A program made the translations under genes and the position numbers. A stretch of 64,000 nucleotides of DNA from the NCBI GenBank assembly GCA_016294035.1, contig JAEDCT010000011.1, positions 1 through 64,000 of the forward strand, given 5' to 3'. Positions within the stretch are counted from its first letter, which is position 1. Each line of letters opens with the position of its first letter. The stretch comes from Treponema sp. GTDB lineage: Bacteria; Spirochaetota; Spirochaetia; Treponematales; Treponemataceae. The notes beneath the pieces are model-generated. The model saw only the letters and a list, made by a program, of their open reading frames with translations, was not told the origin of the DNA and did no database searches. Shown here one piece after another: positions 56,756 to 64,000 of the stretch.

Positions 56756-58066
56756 TTACAATCTAAGACGGGCTGCCCTTGCGTGTGCTGCCAGACCTTC
56801 GGCATCACCTAGGAATCCTGCAGCCTGTGCAGATTTTCTGGCTCCTTCTTTTGTATTGTCAGTTCTCAATGTTGTTACAGTTTTCAGGAAAACGCGAACA
56901 CTCAATCCACCGGTAAAACGGGCGCTTCCAGATGTTGGCAGTGTATGATTGAGTCCTGCTGCGTAATCACCAAAAACCTCAGCTGCACCATGACCAATGA
57001 AAAGACTTCCATAGTTGTGAACAAGAGACTCAATTCTTGTGCGCTTCTCACCTTCATCAATAGCAAGTTCAAGATGCTCTGGAGCCTTTCTGTTTGCAAA
57101 TTCAGCAGCCTGTTCCAGGGAATCACATACAATGATGCGACCAAAATTATTGATGCTTTCACGAGCAGTTGCCTTAGTTGAAAGTTCTTCTATCTGCCTT
57201 TCAATTTCTTCAGAAACCTTTCGGGCCAGATCCATGCTGTTTGTTGCAAGAACCGGCTGAGCAACAACATCATGCTCTGCCTGTGCAAGAAGGTCTGCTG
57301 CAACCCAAACTGGGTCTGCGCTTTCATCAGCAATAACAAAAACTTCCGTAGGTCCGGCAACCATGTCGATTCCAACAGTTCCGTAAACCATTTTCTTTGC
57401 CTCGGCAACAAACTTGTTTCCTGGACCAACAATAACATCTGTCTTTGGGACAGATTCTGTTCCGAATGCCATTGCTCCAATTGCCTGAGCACCACCACAG
57501 GCAAAAACTCGTGTTGCGCCACACAAACAGGCAGCAGCCATAATATTCTCATCAGCATACGGAAGCTTTTCAGATTCCGGATGCTTTCTTGGAGGAGTAC
57601 AAAGAACTATTTCCTTTACACCAGCAGCAACTGCAGGCATAATTGTCATTACAACGGTTGAAACCAATGGGAATCGCCCCGCAGGAACATAAACTCCGGC
57701 AACATCAACAGGAATATTTTTCTGTCCGGTATAAACACCGCTTTCAATTTCAGTTTCAAAATCTGTAAAGCATTCCCTCTGCTTTCTGGCAAATTTCAGG
57801 GCAAGATCGCGGCTATAGCATAATGATTCATACAGATCTGGATTCTCAGACTTCATTTTTTCTGCAGCTTTTTCCAGGTCCTTTCTTGAAATTTCAAATG
57901 TGTCCGGACAAGCTGCATCAAACTTCTGGCTGTATTTATGGAGAGCAGCATCCTTATTTTCCCTTACATCCTTCAAAATGTCTCTAACCGTATCAAGGGA
58001 AGAACCAAAATCACGTCCCTCAAAAAAAGATGATTCTACTTCACTGGCGTTCTGAATCTTAATCAT
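56756..58066 (-). CDS. hisD: Histidinol dehydrogenase
   Basis: Last two steps of histidine synthesis (L-histidinol to L-histidine, two NAD oxidations); 436 residues. Conserved signature GPGNKFVAEAKKMVYGTVGIDMVAGPTEV (in part) and zinc/base residues in APEHLELA. No other his genes lie in the window. AGGAG 6 nt before the ATG. Transcribed from its own promoter with def, fmt and the PASTA gene downstream. Confidence 0.97.
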   Translation of the reverse strand: MIKIQNASEVESSFFEGRDFGSSLDTVRDILKDVRENKDAALHKYSQKFDAACPDTFEISRKDLEKAAEKMKSENPDLYESLCYSRDLALKFARKQRECFTDFETEIESGVYTGQKNIPVDVAGVYVPAGRFPLVSTVVMTIMPAVAAGVKEIVLCTPPRKHPESEKLPYADENIMAAACLCGATRVFACGGAQAIGAMAFGTESVPKTDVIVGPGNKFVAEAKKMVYGTVGIDMVAGPTEVFVIADESADPVWVAADLLAQAEHDVVAQPVLATNSMDLARKVSEEIERQIEELSTKATARESINNFGRIIVCDSLEQAAEFANRKAPEHLELAIDEGEKRTRIESLVHNYGSLFIGHGAAEVFGDYAAGLNHTLPTSGSARFTGGLSVRVFLKTVTTLRTDNTKEGARKSAQAAGFLGDAEGLAAHARAARLRL

Positions 58067-58085
58067 AGAATTCTCCTACTCCTAG

Positions 58086-58114
58086 AAAATATCATTTTTT
58101 GGCAATAATCTCAA
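58086..58114 (-). promoter_or_regulatory. Promoter of hisD-def-fmt-PASTA
   Basis: Minus strand -35 TTGAGA (58109-58114), 17-bp spacer, -10 TATTTT (58086-58091), just after the nrdD terminator. Confidence 0.55.
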
Positions 58115-58124
58115 ATGGGATCTG

Positions 58125-58159
58125 CAAAAAACGAAACCCCGGAAACTGACTCCGGGGTT
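58125..58159 (-). terminator. Terminator of nrdD
   Basis: Minus strand 9-bp perfect stem AACCCCGGA / TCCGGGGTT with a 7-nt loop, then TCG and six T. Confidence 0.92.
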
Positions 58160-58189
58160 CTGAAACAAATTCCAAATCTAATACATGGA

Positions 58190-60352
58190 CTACAAGTGAA
58201 GGACTCGCTCCCTGATTTCCTGGGTTCGGCCCTGATTCCAGTACTGAGTTCCAATATATCCACATGTTCTGCGGGCAACATTCATTGTTGACTGATCCCT
58301 GTTGGAACAATTTGGACATTCCCAGATTAATTTCTTGTCTGCATCTTCCTTAATCTGAATCTCACCTGTATATCCACACTTCTGGCAGAAATCACTTTTT
58401 GTGTTGAGCTCAGCATACATAATATTATTGTAGATATGCTTCAAAAGTGTCATTACAGCGGGAATGTTGTTTTCCATATTTGGAACTTCAACATAGCTTA
58501 CAGCTCCACCTGGAGAAAGTTCCTGGAACTGTGATTCAAAGGAAAGCTTTGTAAAGGCATCAATTTTTTCTGTTACATTTACATGATAGCTATTGGTAAT
58601 ATAGTTCTTGTCTGTAACGCCTTCAATGATACCAAAACGATGCTTGAGGCACTTTGCAAACTTATATGTCGTGCTTTCAAGTGGAGTGCCATAAACCGAG
58701 TAGTCAATATGCTCAGCGGCCTTCCAGGTTTTACATGCATCATTGAGAGCTGTCATTACTTCAAGTGCAAATGGCCTTGCTTCAGGATCTGTGTGGCTTT
58801 TTCCTGTCATGTACTTAACGCACTCGCAAAGACCTGCGTATCCCAGGGAAATAGTTGAATATCCGTTGTACAAAAGCTTGTCAATAACTTCACCCTTCTG
58901 AAGACGTGCAAGTGCTCCATTCTGCCACAAAATTGGTGCAACATCAGATTTTGTTCCCAAAAGACGGTTATGACGGATTCTCAATGCTCTATGGCAAAGG
59001 TTAAGGCGTTCACCCATGATCTGCCAGAATCTTTCCTTGTTTCCGCCGGAAGAACATGCAACATCAACAAGATTGAGAGTAACAACCCCCTGATTAAATC
59101 TTCCATAAAACTTAGGCTTTCCAGATTCATCACGGTAAACTGTAAGAAATGAACGGCATCCCATGCAAGGGTAGCAGTTGCCTTCCTTAAGCTCAAGCAT
59201 CTTCTTTTCTGAAATATAGTCTGGAACCATGCGGCGTGCAGTACACTTTGCGGCAAGTTCTGAAAGATAGTAGTACTTTGTTCCCTGTTCAATGTTGTCT
59301 GGCTCAAGAACATAGATAAGCTTAGGAAATGCAGGAGTAATCCAGGCACCCTTTTCATTCTTCACGCCCTGATAGCGCTGCTTGAGAACTTCTTCAATAA
59401 TAAGTGCAAGGTCAGCCTTTTCCTGTTCATTCTTGGCTTCGTTCAAATACATGAAAACCGTAACAAATGGAGCCTGACCGTTTGTTGTCATGAGAGTAAT
59501 AACCTGATACTGAATGGTCTGAACACCGCGCTTGATTTCATCCTTAACACGCTGGTCTACCATGTAGTCAAACTGTTCCTTGCTTACGTTAAGCCCAGTT
59601 GTCTTGATCATACCTGAAATTTCTGCGGTAATCTTTTTGCGGCTAACATCAACAAATGGAGCAAGGTGCGAAAGAGTAATGCTCTGTCCACCATACTGAC
59701 AGCTGGCAACCTGGGCAATAATCTGTGTTGCAATGTTACATGCAGTACTGAATGAATGTGGACGGTCAATCTTTGTTCCGCTGATTACAGTTCCATTCTG
59801 AAGCATGTCCTCAAGATTTACCAGATCACAGTTGTGCATGTGCTGGGCAAAATAGTCTGTGTCATGAAAGTGGATTATGCCTTCATCATGAGCCTTGCAG
59901 ATATCCGGATCAAGAAAAAATCGACGGGTAATATCCTTGGAAACCTCACCAGCCATATAATCACGCTGAACAGAAACTACAGTTGGATTCTTGTTAGAAT
60001 TCTCCTGCTTTACTTCTTCATTTCGTTCTTCAAGAAGGCTCATGATCTGCTGGTCTGTTGTGTTTTCCTTTCTCATGAGCTGGTGGCGGTAACGATACGT
60101 AATGTAGAGCTTTGCCACGTCATAAGCACCGTTTCTCATGATTCCGTCTTCAACGAGATCCTGAATATTCTCTACATTAAGGGCATGGCCTGAGCGATTA
60201 CACTCAATTTCAATATCATCAACGATGGATGCAATCTGAACTTCTGAAAGCTTTTTGCTGTCTGTTACCTGTTCATTTGCTTTTTTAATGGCGACAACAA
60301 TCTTGTTGCGGTCATATTCAACTTCTGCACCGCTGCGCTTGATGATTTTCAT
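58190..60352 (-). CDS. nrdD: Anaerobic ribonucleoside-triphosphate reductase
   Basis: Class III reductase, 720 residues, making dNTPs without oxygen through a glycyl radical. N-terminal ATP-cone at 1-90 (KIIKRSGAEVEYDRNKIVVAIKKA), the catalytic barrel with PCMGCRSFLT, C-terminal zinc site (CQKCG and CPNC) and the radical motif RRTCGYIGTQYWNQGR, in which G698 is the likely radical site. The activase nrdG lies 1.5 kb away. Upstream, two NrdR-like boxes overlap the promoter. It has a strong terminator. Confidence 0.97.
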   Translation of the reverse strand: MKIIKRSGAEVEYDRNKIVVAIKKANEQVTDSKKLSEVQIASIVDDIEIECNRSGHALNVENIQDLVEDGIMRNGAYDVAKLYITYRYRHQLMRKENTTDQQIMSLLEERNEEVKQENSNKNPTVVSVQRDYMAGEVSKDITRRFFLDPDICKAHDEGIIHFHDTDYFAQHMHNCDLVNLEDMLQNGTVISGTKIDRPHSFSTACNIATQIIAQVASCQYGGQSITLSHLAPFVDVSRKKITAEISGMIKTTGLNVSKEQFDYMVDQRVKDEIKRGVQTIQYQVITLMTTNGQAPFVTVFMYLNEAKNEQEKADLALIIEEVLKQRYQGVKNEKGAWITPAFPKLIYVLEPDNIEQGTKYYYLSELAAKCTARRMVPDYISEKKMLELKEGNCYPCMGCRSFLTVYRDESGKPKFYGRFNQGVVTLNLVDVACSSGGNKERFWQIMGERLNLCHRALRIRHNRLLGTKSDVAPILWQNGALARLQKGEVIDKLLYNGYSTISLGYAGLCECVKYMTGKSHTDPEARPFALEVMTALNDACKTWKAAEHIDYSVYGTPLESTTYKFAKCLKHRFGIIEGVTDKNYITNSYHVNVTEKIDAFTKLSFESQFQELSPGGAVSYVEVPNMENNIPAVMTLLKHIYNNIMYAELNTKSDFCQKCGYTGEIQIKEDADKKLIWECPNCSNRDQSTMNVARRTCGYIGTQYWNQGRTQEIRERVLHL

Positions 60353-60370
60353 CTCTATCCCCTATTTTTC

Positions 60371-60386
60371 CCACTAGATATAGTGT
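60371..60386. promoter_or_regulatory. NrdR-type box 1 of nrdD
   Basis: ACACTATATCTAGTGG (minus strand) matches the ACACTATATATAGTGT consensus at 14 of 16 positions. It lies about 20 bp before the nrdD start codon, downstream of the -10. Confidence 0.75.
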
Positions 60387-60398
60387 TTTAATACTTGA

Positions 60399-60428
60399 AG
60401 TATACTAGCATTAGCGTTGGGAAGTCAA
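60399..60428 (-). promoter_or_regulatory. Promoter of nrdD
   Basis: Minus strand -35 TTGACT (60423-60428), 18-bp spacer, -10 TATACT (60399-60404). Box 2 covers the -10 and part of the spacer. Confidence 0.75.
60402..60417. promoter_or_regulatory. NrdR-type box 2 of nrdD (degenerate)
   Basis: Matches box 1 at 10 of 16 positions and starts exactly 31 bp from it, the usual three-helix-turn spacing of paired NrdR boxes. Overlaps the promoter -10. Confidence 0.6.
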
Positions 60429-60792
60429 TAAACAAAAGAAGCCCAATCTCCCCCCGTTTCATGCTAAAAATGGGTTTTACGCGTATTTTTCGGGGTCAGA
60501 TTTTTTAATTTTTTTTATGACCTTAATTTATGCAAAGCAAAGACATAAATAGGGTACAAAAGTAAAAATAATTATATTTTTTATATCAATTCTACTAAAT
60601 TTAAATACTATTTTCATACGGAAAATTTCCAGACCTAACCATCGGTAGGGTCAAATTTGACCAAATTCACATAAATAACACTAGATATGTGGTTCTGATC
60701 ACATCTGGTATAAGCTCAGAATTCAGTCCTGACCATGAAACAGGGCAGGTCAAGAGCAGTGGATCCTGAGAAGACATTTACCGGAAAGAAAA
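60429..60792. other. Gene-free AT-rich stretch upstream of nrdD
   Basis: About 360 bp without a credible gene. It holds the perfect 14-bp palindrome GGTCAAATTTGACC (60649-60662), a possible third NrdR-like site ACACTAGATATGTGGT (60678-60693), an ATGTG/CACAT inverted repeat beside it, and AT-rich sequence at 60500-60640. No terminator was found for the minus-strand oppF gene that ends at 60793. Confidence 0.55.
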
Positions 60793-61758
60793 CTAAGCCT
60801 CAAAGCAGCGAACCTTGTGTCCCGGAGAAACCTGTTTCCATTCAGGCATTTCTTCATGACACTTTGAGGTTGCCCTTGGACAGCGGTGGGCAAAGGGACA
60901 TCCTTTTGGAGACTCAAGAAGAGTTTTCATCTCACCATTTTTTTCTGATCCGAAGGGTCCCTGTGCAGCAGAAAACAGAAGCTGTGTGTATGGATGCAAA
61001 GCTTTCTTATAAAGATCCCGTGCCTCAGATTCCTCAACAAGCATTCCCCTGTACATTACTCCGATTTTATCACAGAAATAGCACGACACTTTCAGATCAT
61101 GGGCAATAAACAAAAATGATATCTGCCTTTTTTCCCTGATTTCCTGAAGAAGATTCAGAATCTGAGCCTGAATTGACACATCCAGGGCACTTACAACTTC
61201 ATCACAAATAAGAAGATCCGGTTCCATCATAAGTCCGCGTGCAATTGAAATTCGCTGTCGCTGCCCACCGGAAAATTCATTTGGCTTTCTGTCCAGATCT
61301 GATTTATCAAGTCCAATTTCTTCAAGTATTTTTCCGGCAAGTTCCCTGGCATGTTCCTTTCCCCGCCATTTGGATGATGATTTGATTGCAGACGAAAGAA
61401 TCTGATAGACAGTCATGCGTGGATTAAGTGAACGGGACGGATCCTGGAAAACATACTTCACCTTTTCACGATAAAGTGCCAGCTGCTTTTTTTTCATGCC
61501 GACTACATCAACATATTTTTCACCGTCAAAATATTTTATTGAGCCGCCGTTAACGTCATACATTCCCACAAGAAGCCTTGCAACCGTAGTCTTTCCACAG
61601 CCAGACTCACCAACAAGTCCATAAGTTCTTCCCTTTTCAATTTCAATGCTGACATCATTAACCGCAAAAACCTGCTTGTCTGCCCTGGCAAAAAAACCTG
61701 CATCCAGCCCGAATCTTTTGTGCAGACGCTCTGCCTTCAAAATAATATTTCCACCCAT
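60793..61758 (-). CDS. OppF/DppF-type oligopeptide ABC transporter ATPase
   Basis: 321 residues from MGGNIILKAERLHKRFG; a 14-residue hydrophobic upstream extension has no start context. Walker A GESGCGKTT, Q-loop FQDPSRSLNPRMTV, signature FSGGQRQR, Walker B LLICDEVVSALD, switch H in AHDL, and the C-terminal oligopeptide-specific GCPFAHRCPRATSKC, which has cysteines of the Fe-S-like cluster motif seen in this group. No permease, binding protein or OppD lies nearby, so it is an orphan in this window. TATAAT lies 7 nt before the ATG with no Shine-Dalgarno. Follows nrdG by about 100 bp. Confidence 0.9.
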   Translation of the reverse strand: MGGNIILKAERLHKRFGLDAGFFARADKQVFAVNDVSIEIEKGRTYGLVGESGCGKTTVARLLVGMYDVNGGSIKYFDGEKYVDVVGMKKKQLALYREKVKYVFQDPSRSLNPRMTVYQILSSAIKSSSKWRGKEHARELAGKILEEIGLDKSDLDRKPNEFSGGQRQRISIARGLMMEPDLLICDEVVSALDVSIQAQILNLLQEIREKRQISFLFIAHDLKVSCYFCDKIGVMYRGMLVEESEARDLYKKALHPYTQLLFSAAQGPFGSEKNGEMKTLLESPKGCPFAHRCPRATSKCHEEMPEWKQVSPGHKVRCFEA

Positions 61759-61765
61759 AAAAAAA

Positions 61766-61771
61766 ATTATA
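61766..61771 (-). promoter_or_regulatory. -10 hexamer abutting the oppF ATG
   Basis: Minus strand TATAAT, then seven T and the ATG. No good -35 at 17 bp (TCGATT) and no Shine-Dalgarno. Weaker member of the leaderless set. Confidence 0.4.
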
Positions 61772-61864
61772 ATTACAATCACCAAAAAAATCGAGGTCAT
61801 TCGGTGTCTGGGTGGTAGTATTTTTATAAGTTACACAGCCATTTTTCTGGGGGATATCCCTGAA

Positions 61865-62383
61865 TTACTTTTCCTGGGATGAAGAATAATCCTTTAGTTT
61901 TTTCAGTTCCAGAATCCTCTGATTTCTTGAACCGCGGAATTTCAATGTGATATCCTTAAGATCCTGCATAAAGGGACCATCTACCAGAACATCAATATAT
62001 GAAAGCATCTCCTCAGTCACATCGCAATGACGTTTTCCATCAGAAGGCAAAAGATCAACATCATATATATATCCAGTATAGCACCAGATTGTTTTTTCCG
62101 GATATGTACGCTTTACCAGAGACAGGAATTTCACAAGTTCTTTCTGATTTTCTAATTCAAAAGGCTCACCGCCAAGAACTGTCAGACCGGAAATATATTC
62201 CGGTTTCAAAGACTGAATTACTTCTTCCTGAACTTCCGGAGTAAAGGGATTGCCATATTCAAAATCCCAGGTACAGCTATTGAAACAACCCGGACAATGG
62301 ATTTTGCATCCTGAGACAAACAATGTAACCCTGACACCCTCTCCATTTGCTATGTCAGTCTTTTTTATTTCACCGTAATTCAT
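61865..62383 (-). CDS. nrdG: Anaerobic ribonucleotide reductase activating protein
   Basis: Radical-SAM activase that puts the glycyl radical on NrdD; 172 residues. The [4Fe-4S] motif CKIHCPGC gives C26, C30 and C33, followed by SCTWDFEYG and the SAM-binding GGEPF (VLGGEPFELE). The C-terminal SSSQEK tail is short. It lies about 1.5 kb upstream of nrdD, on the same strand but separated by oppF. A 10-bp inverted repeat covers its promoter region. Confidence 0.95.
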   Translation of the reverse strand: MNYGEIKKTDIANGEGVRVTLFVSGCKIHCPGCFNSCTWDFEYGNPFTPEVQEEVIQSLKPEYISGLTVLGGEPFELENQKELVKFLSLVKRTYPEKTIWCYTGYIYDVDLLPSDGKRHCDVTEEMLSYIDVLVDGPFMQDLKDITLKFRGSRNQRILELKKLKDYSSSQEK

Positions 62384-62392
62384 TTTCCGTAT

Positions 62393-62424
62393 TTTAATGG
62401 AATTTTTTAATCTTTTCCATTAAA
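62393..62424. promoter_or_regulatory. 10-bp inverted repeat in the nrdG-putP divergent region
   Basis: Arms TTTAATGGAA (62393-62402) and TTCCATTAAA (62415-62424) are exact inverted repeats 12 bp apart. A candidate nrdG -35 TTGACT (62430-62435) is adjacent, so the repeat would cover the spacer and -10. The putP Shine-Dalgarno (GGAG) is further right. Confidence 0.6.
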
Positions 62425-62457
62425 CTTGGAGTCAAATTTTTATATCTGGAGAAATCA

Positions 62458-63975
62458 ATGACATCTCAGACAATTGCAAAAATCATTGCATTTGCACTCT
62501 ATCTTGGCTTCATGGTATACATCGGAATCAGAAGCTCAAAGAAAACAAACAGTGCAAAGGACTTCTTCCTTGGCGGACGAGGAATCGGCCCTTGGGTAAC
62601 TGCACTCAGCGCAGAAGCATCTGACTCATCAGCATGGCTCTTGATGGGGCTTCCTGGACTCTGCTATCTTGGCGGAATCAAGGAAACATTCTGGACAGCA
62701 ATAGGACTTATCGTTGGTACTTACCTCAACTGGCTTTTTGTTGCAAAACCACTTCGCAAGTGTTCCATTGCATTCGGAGACTCCATCACTATTCCTGGAT
62801 TCTTCAGAAACAGATTCAAAAGCGATACTTGTGCAGTGATTTCAGTTATACTCATTGTGTTCTTCTTCACAATTTATACAGCATCAGGAATCGTTGCCTG
62901 CGGAAAATTGTTTCAATCTGTTTTCGGACTCGACTACATTGTGGGAATGATTATTGGACTTATCGTAATTCTTTCATACACAATTCTTGGTGGATACCGT
63001 GCTGTGTGTACAACTGACTTTGTTCAGGGCGCACTTATTTTTATCGCATTCATCATTGCGGGAACTGTTGCAATCATTACTTTGGGTGGTCCGGCAGAAG
63101 CATTCAACAAGGCTGCTTCATTCAGTGCGGACGCTCTTGCAGGAAAGTTCAATGAAGACCTTAAAAAAGTATTTGCAGCAAATCAGAATTTCAGCCCAAT
63201 GAGTGCCGTATCAGCATTTGCATGGTGTCTCGGTTACTTTGGAATGCCACATATTATCATCCGCTTTATGGGAATCCGTTCAAACGAAGAAATCAAAACA
63301 GCACGCCGTGTTGGAATCTCATGGATGATCATTGCATACATTGGTGCATTCATCATCGGTTCTCTCGGAACAGTTTACCTTCTTCCAAATATTCTTAACG
63401 GTGATACTGCAGAAACAGTTTTCTCTGAAACTATGCTCAAAATGTTCCCTTCATTCATTGCAGGAATCTTCCTTTGTGCAATTCTCGCAGCATCAATGTC
63501 AACAGCAGACAGCCAGCTTCTTTCTGCAGCATCTTCTGTTTCCCTGGACCTTTACAAGGGAATGATCAACAAGAATGCTGATGAAAAGAAAGTTCTTCTT
63601 GTTAGCCGCGTAACTGTATTTGCAATTGCAGCAGTTGCATTCGGACTCTGTATGCTGCCAAACAACAAATCTATTTTCGGTCTTGTTTCTTATGCCTGGG
63701 CCGGATTCGGAGCAACATTCGGCGCTCTCATTCTTCTTGCACTTTTCTGGAGAAACTGTACTTCAGCAGGTGCCGCAGCCGGGCTCATTGTCGGATTCAT
63801 AACAGTTGTTCTCTGGCACAATATTTCAGCAAATGTGCATCCAATTTTTGGAGTATATGAAATTCTTCCAGGATTCATTGCAACTCTCATGGTTTGTATA
63901 ATCGTAAGCCTCATGACAAAGAACAATCCGGAAATCGAAGCTGAATTTGACAAGTATACAAGCATGGCAGACTAA
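62458..63975 (+). CDS. putP: Sodium:solute symporter, PutP-type (sodium/proline)
   Basis: 505-residue SSS-family transporter with about 13 membrane helices. The N-terminal region (NSAKDFFLGGRGIGPWVTALSAEASDSSAWLLMGLPG in part) closely follows PutP, including the Na/proline-site residues around the first helices, then YTILGGYRAVCTTDFVQG and ASMSTADSQLLSAAS (the family Na2-site Ser/Thr region). Proline is the likely substrate, but other amino or organic acids are possible. GGAG lies 7 nt before the ATG. Only 25 bp remain to the window edge after its stop; no terminator seen. Confidence 0.9.
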   Translation: MTSQTIAKIIAFALYLGFMVYIGIRSSKKTNSAKDFFLGGRGIGPWVTALSAEASDSSAWLLMGLPGLCYLGGIKETFWTAIGLIVGTYLNWLFVAKPLRKCSIAFGDSITIPGFFRNRFKSDTCAVISVILIVFFFTIYTASGIVACGKLFQSVFGLDYIVGMIIGLIVILSYTILGGYRAVCTTDFVQGALIFIAFIIAGTVAIITLGGPAEAFNKAASFSADALAGKFNEDLKKVFAANQNFSPMSAVSAFAWCLGYFGMPHIIIRFMGIRSNEEIKTARRVGISWMIIAYIGAFIIGSLGTVYLLPNILNGDTAETVFSETMLKMFPSFIAGIFLCAILAASMSTADSQLLSAASSVSLDLYKGMINKNADEKKVLLVSRVTVFAIAAVAFGLCMLPNNKSIFGLVSYAWAGFGATFGALILLALFWRNCTSAGAAAGLIVGFITVVLWHNISANVHPIFGVYEILPGFIATLMVCIIVSLMTKNNPEIEAEFDKYTSMAD

Positions 63976-64000
63976 GGCTTCAAGTAAACCAAACAAAAAA

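Noticed and set aside
2938..60657. Shared 14-mer GGTAGGGTCAAATT in the rpmJ leader (minus, 2938-2951) and upstream of nrdD (plus, 60644-60657)
   Set aside because: In 64 kb several 14-mer matches are expected by chance, so it is not evidence of a common regulator by itself.
60735..61109. Plus-strand open frame of 124 codons
   Set aside because: Antisense to the C-terminal half of the oppF-type gene, with no promoter or ribosome site.
1..64000. CRISPR arrays, insertion sequences, prophage genes or rRNA genes
   Set aside because: No spaced direct repeats of CRISPR type, no transposase or integrase frames and no rRNA-like sequence were seen; the only tandem array is the 12-bp repeat at the left edge.

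Overview
The window looks like chromosomal DNA of a host-associated treponeme (Spirochaetota, roughly 40% GC). The evidence is the spirochaete-style ribosomal/RNA polymerase gene set, a fused AroD-AroE enzyme, anaerobic-only ribonucleotide reductase, treponeme-like periplasmic proteins and polysaccharide-related genes (a GH95-type protein and a sugar-ester esterase) that suggest a gut or rumen species. The species cannot be named from sequence alone.

Region 1 (1-29.6 kb, all minus strand) is one very large gene-expression block. In transcription order it reads tRNA-Thr, rpmG, tRNA-Trp, secE, nusG, terminator, rplK-rplA-rplJ-rplL, rpoB-rpoC, rpsL-rpsG, terminator, a leucine-rich-repeat membrane protein, terminator, tuf, then rpsJ-rplC-rplD-rplW-rplB-rpsS-rplV-rpsC-rplP-rpmC-rpsQ-rplN-rplX-rplE-rpsN-rpsH-rplF-rplR-rpsE-rpmD-rplO-secY, then rpmJ-rpsM-rpsK-rpoA-rplQ and a small zinc-ribbon protein, ending in a terminator and a 12-bp tandem repeat. 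The rif, str and S10/spc/alpha clusters are joined. fusA is missing from its usual place between rpsG and tuf, where the LRR gene sits. Good promoters are visible before tRNA-Thr, rpsL, the LRR gene, tuf, rpmJ and rpoA. Between the LRR terminator and tuf lies a gene-free stretch of about 530 bp packed with hairpins behind a near-consensus promoter. It is the best candidate here for an undescribed RNA element.

Region 2 (29.6-45 kb) is mixed metabolism and envelope. cysE and an hsp20 gene are divergent; hsp20 has a sigma-54 promoter. A GH95-like protein with a degenerate active-site region, pyrB-pyrI, and pyrC followed by a Ste24-type protease come next. A cluster of exported proteins (LPP20-like, LpoB-like, unknown, COG3014-like) and a pair of membrane proteins with LptF/LptG-like topology fill the rest.

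Region 3 (45-64 kb) holds a STAS/zinc-ribbon protein, a TrmJ-type methyltransferase, and a GT26 glycosyltransferase coupled to a sigma-54 activator that has no DNA-binding domain. After these come rsmE, a C-terminal processing protease, an esterase, the aroDE fusion and rpiA. A PASTA protein lies in a hisD-def-fmt transcript. nrdD with NrdR-type boxes, a lone OppF-type ATPase, nrdG and a PutP-type sodium symporter end the window.

Two genome-wide habits stand out. Several genes (ctpA, pyrC, the GH95-like gene, the esterase, oppF) have a -10 hexamer only 6-7 nt before the ATG and no Shine-Dalgarno, which predicts leaderless mRNAs. Convergent genes abut or overlap at their 3' ends. All functional calls come from reading protein motifs by eye; no database search was run.
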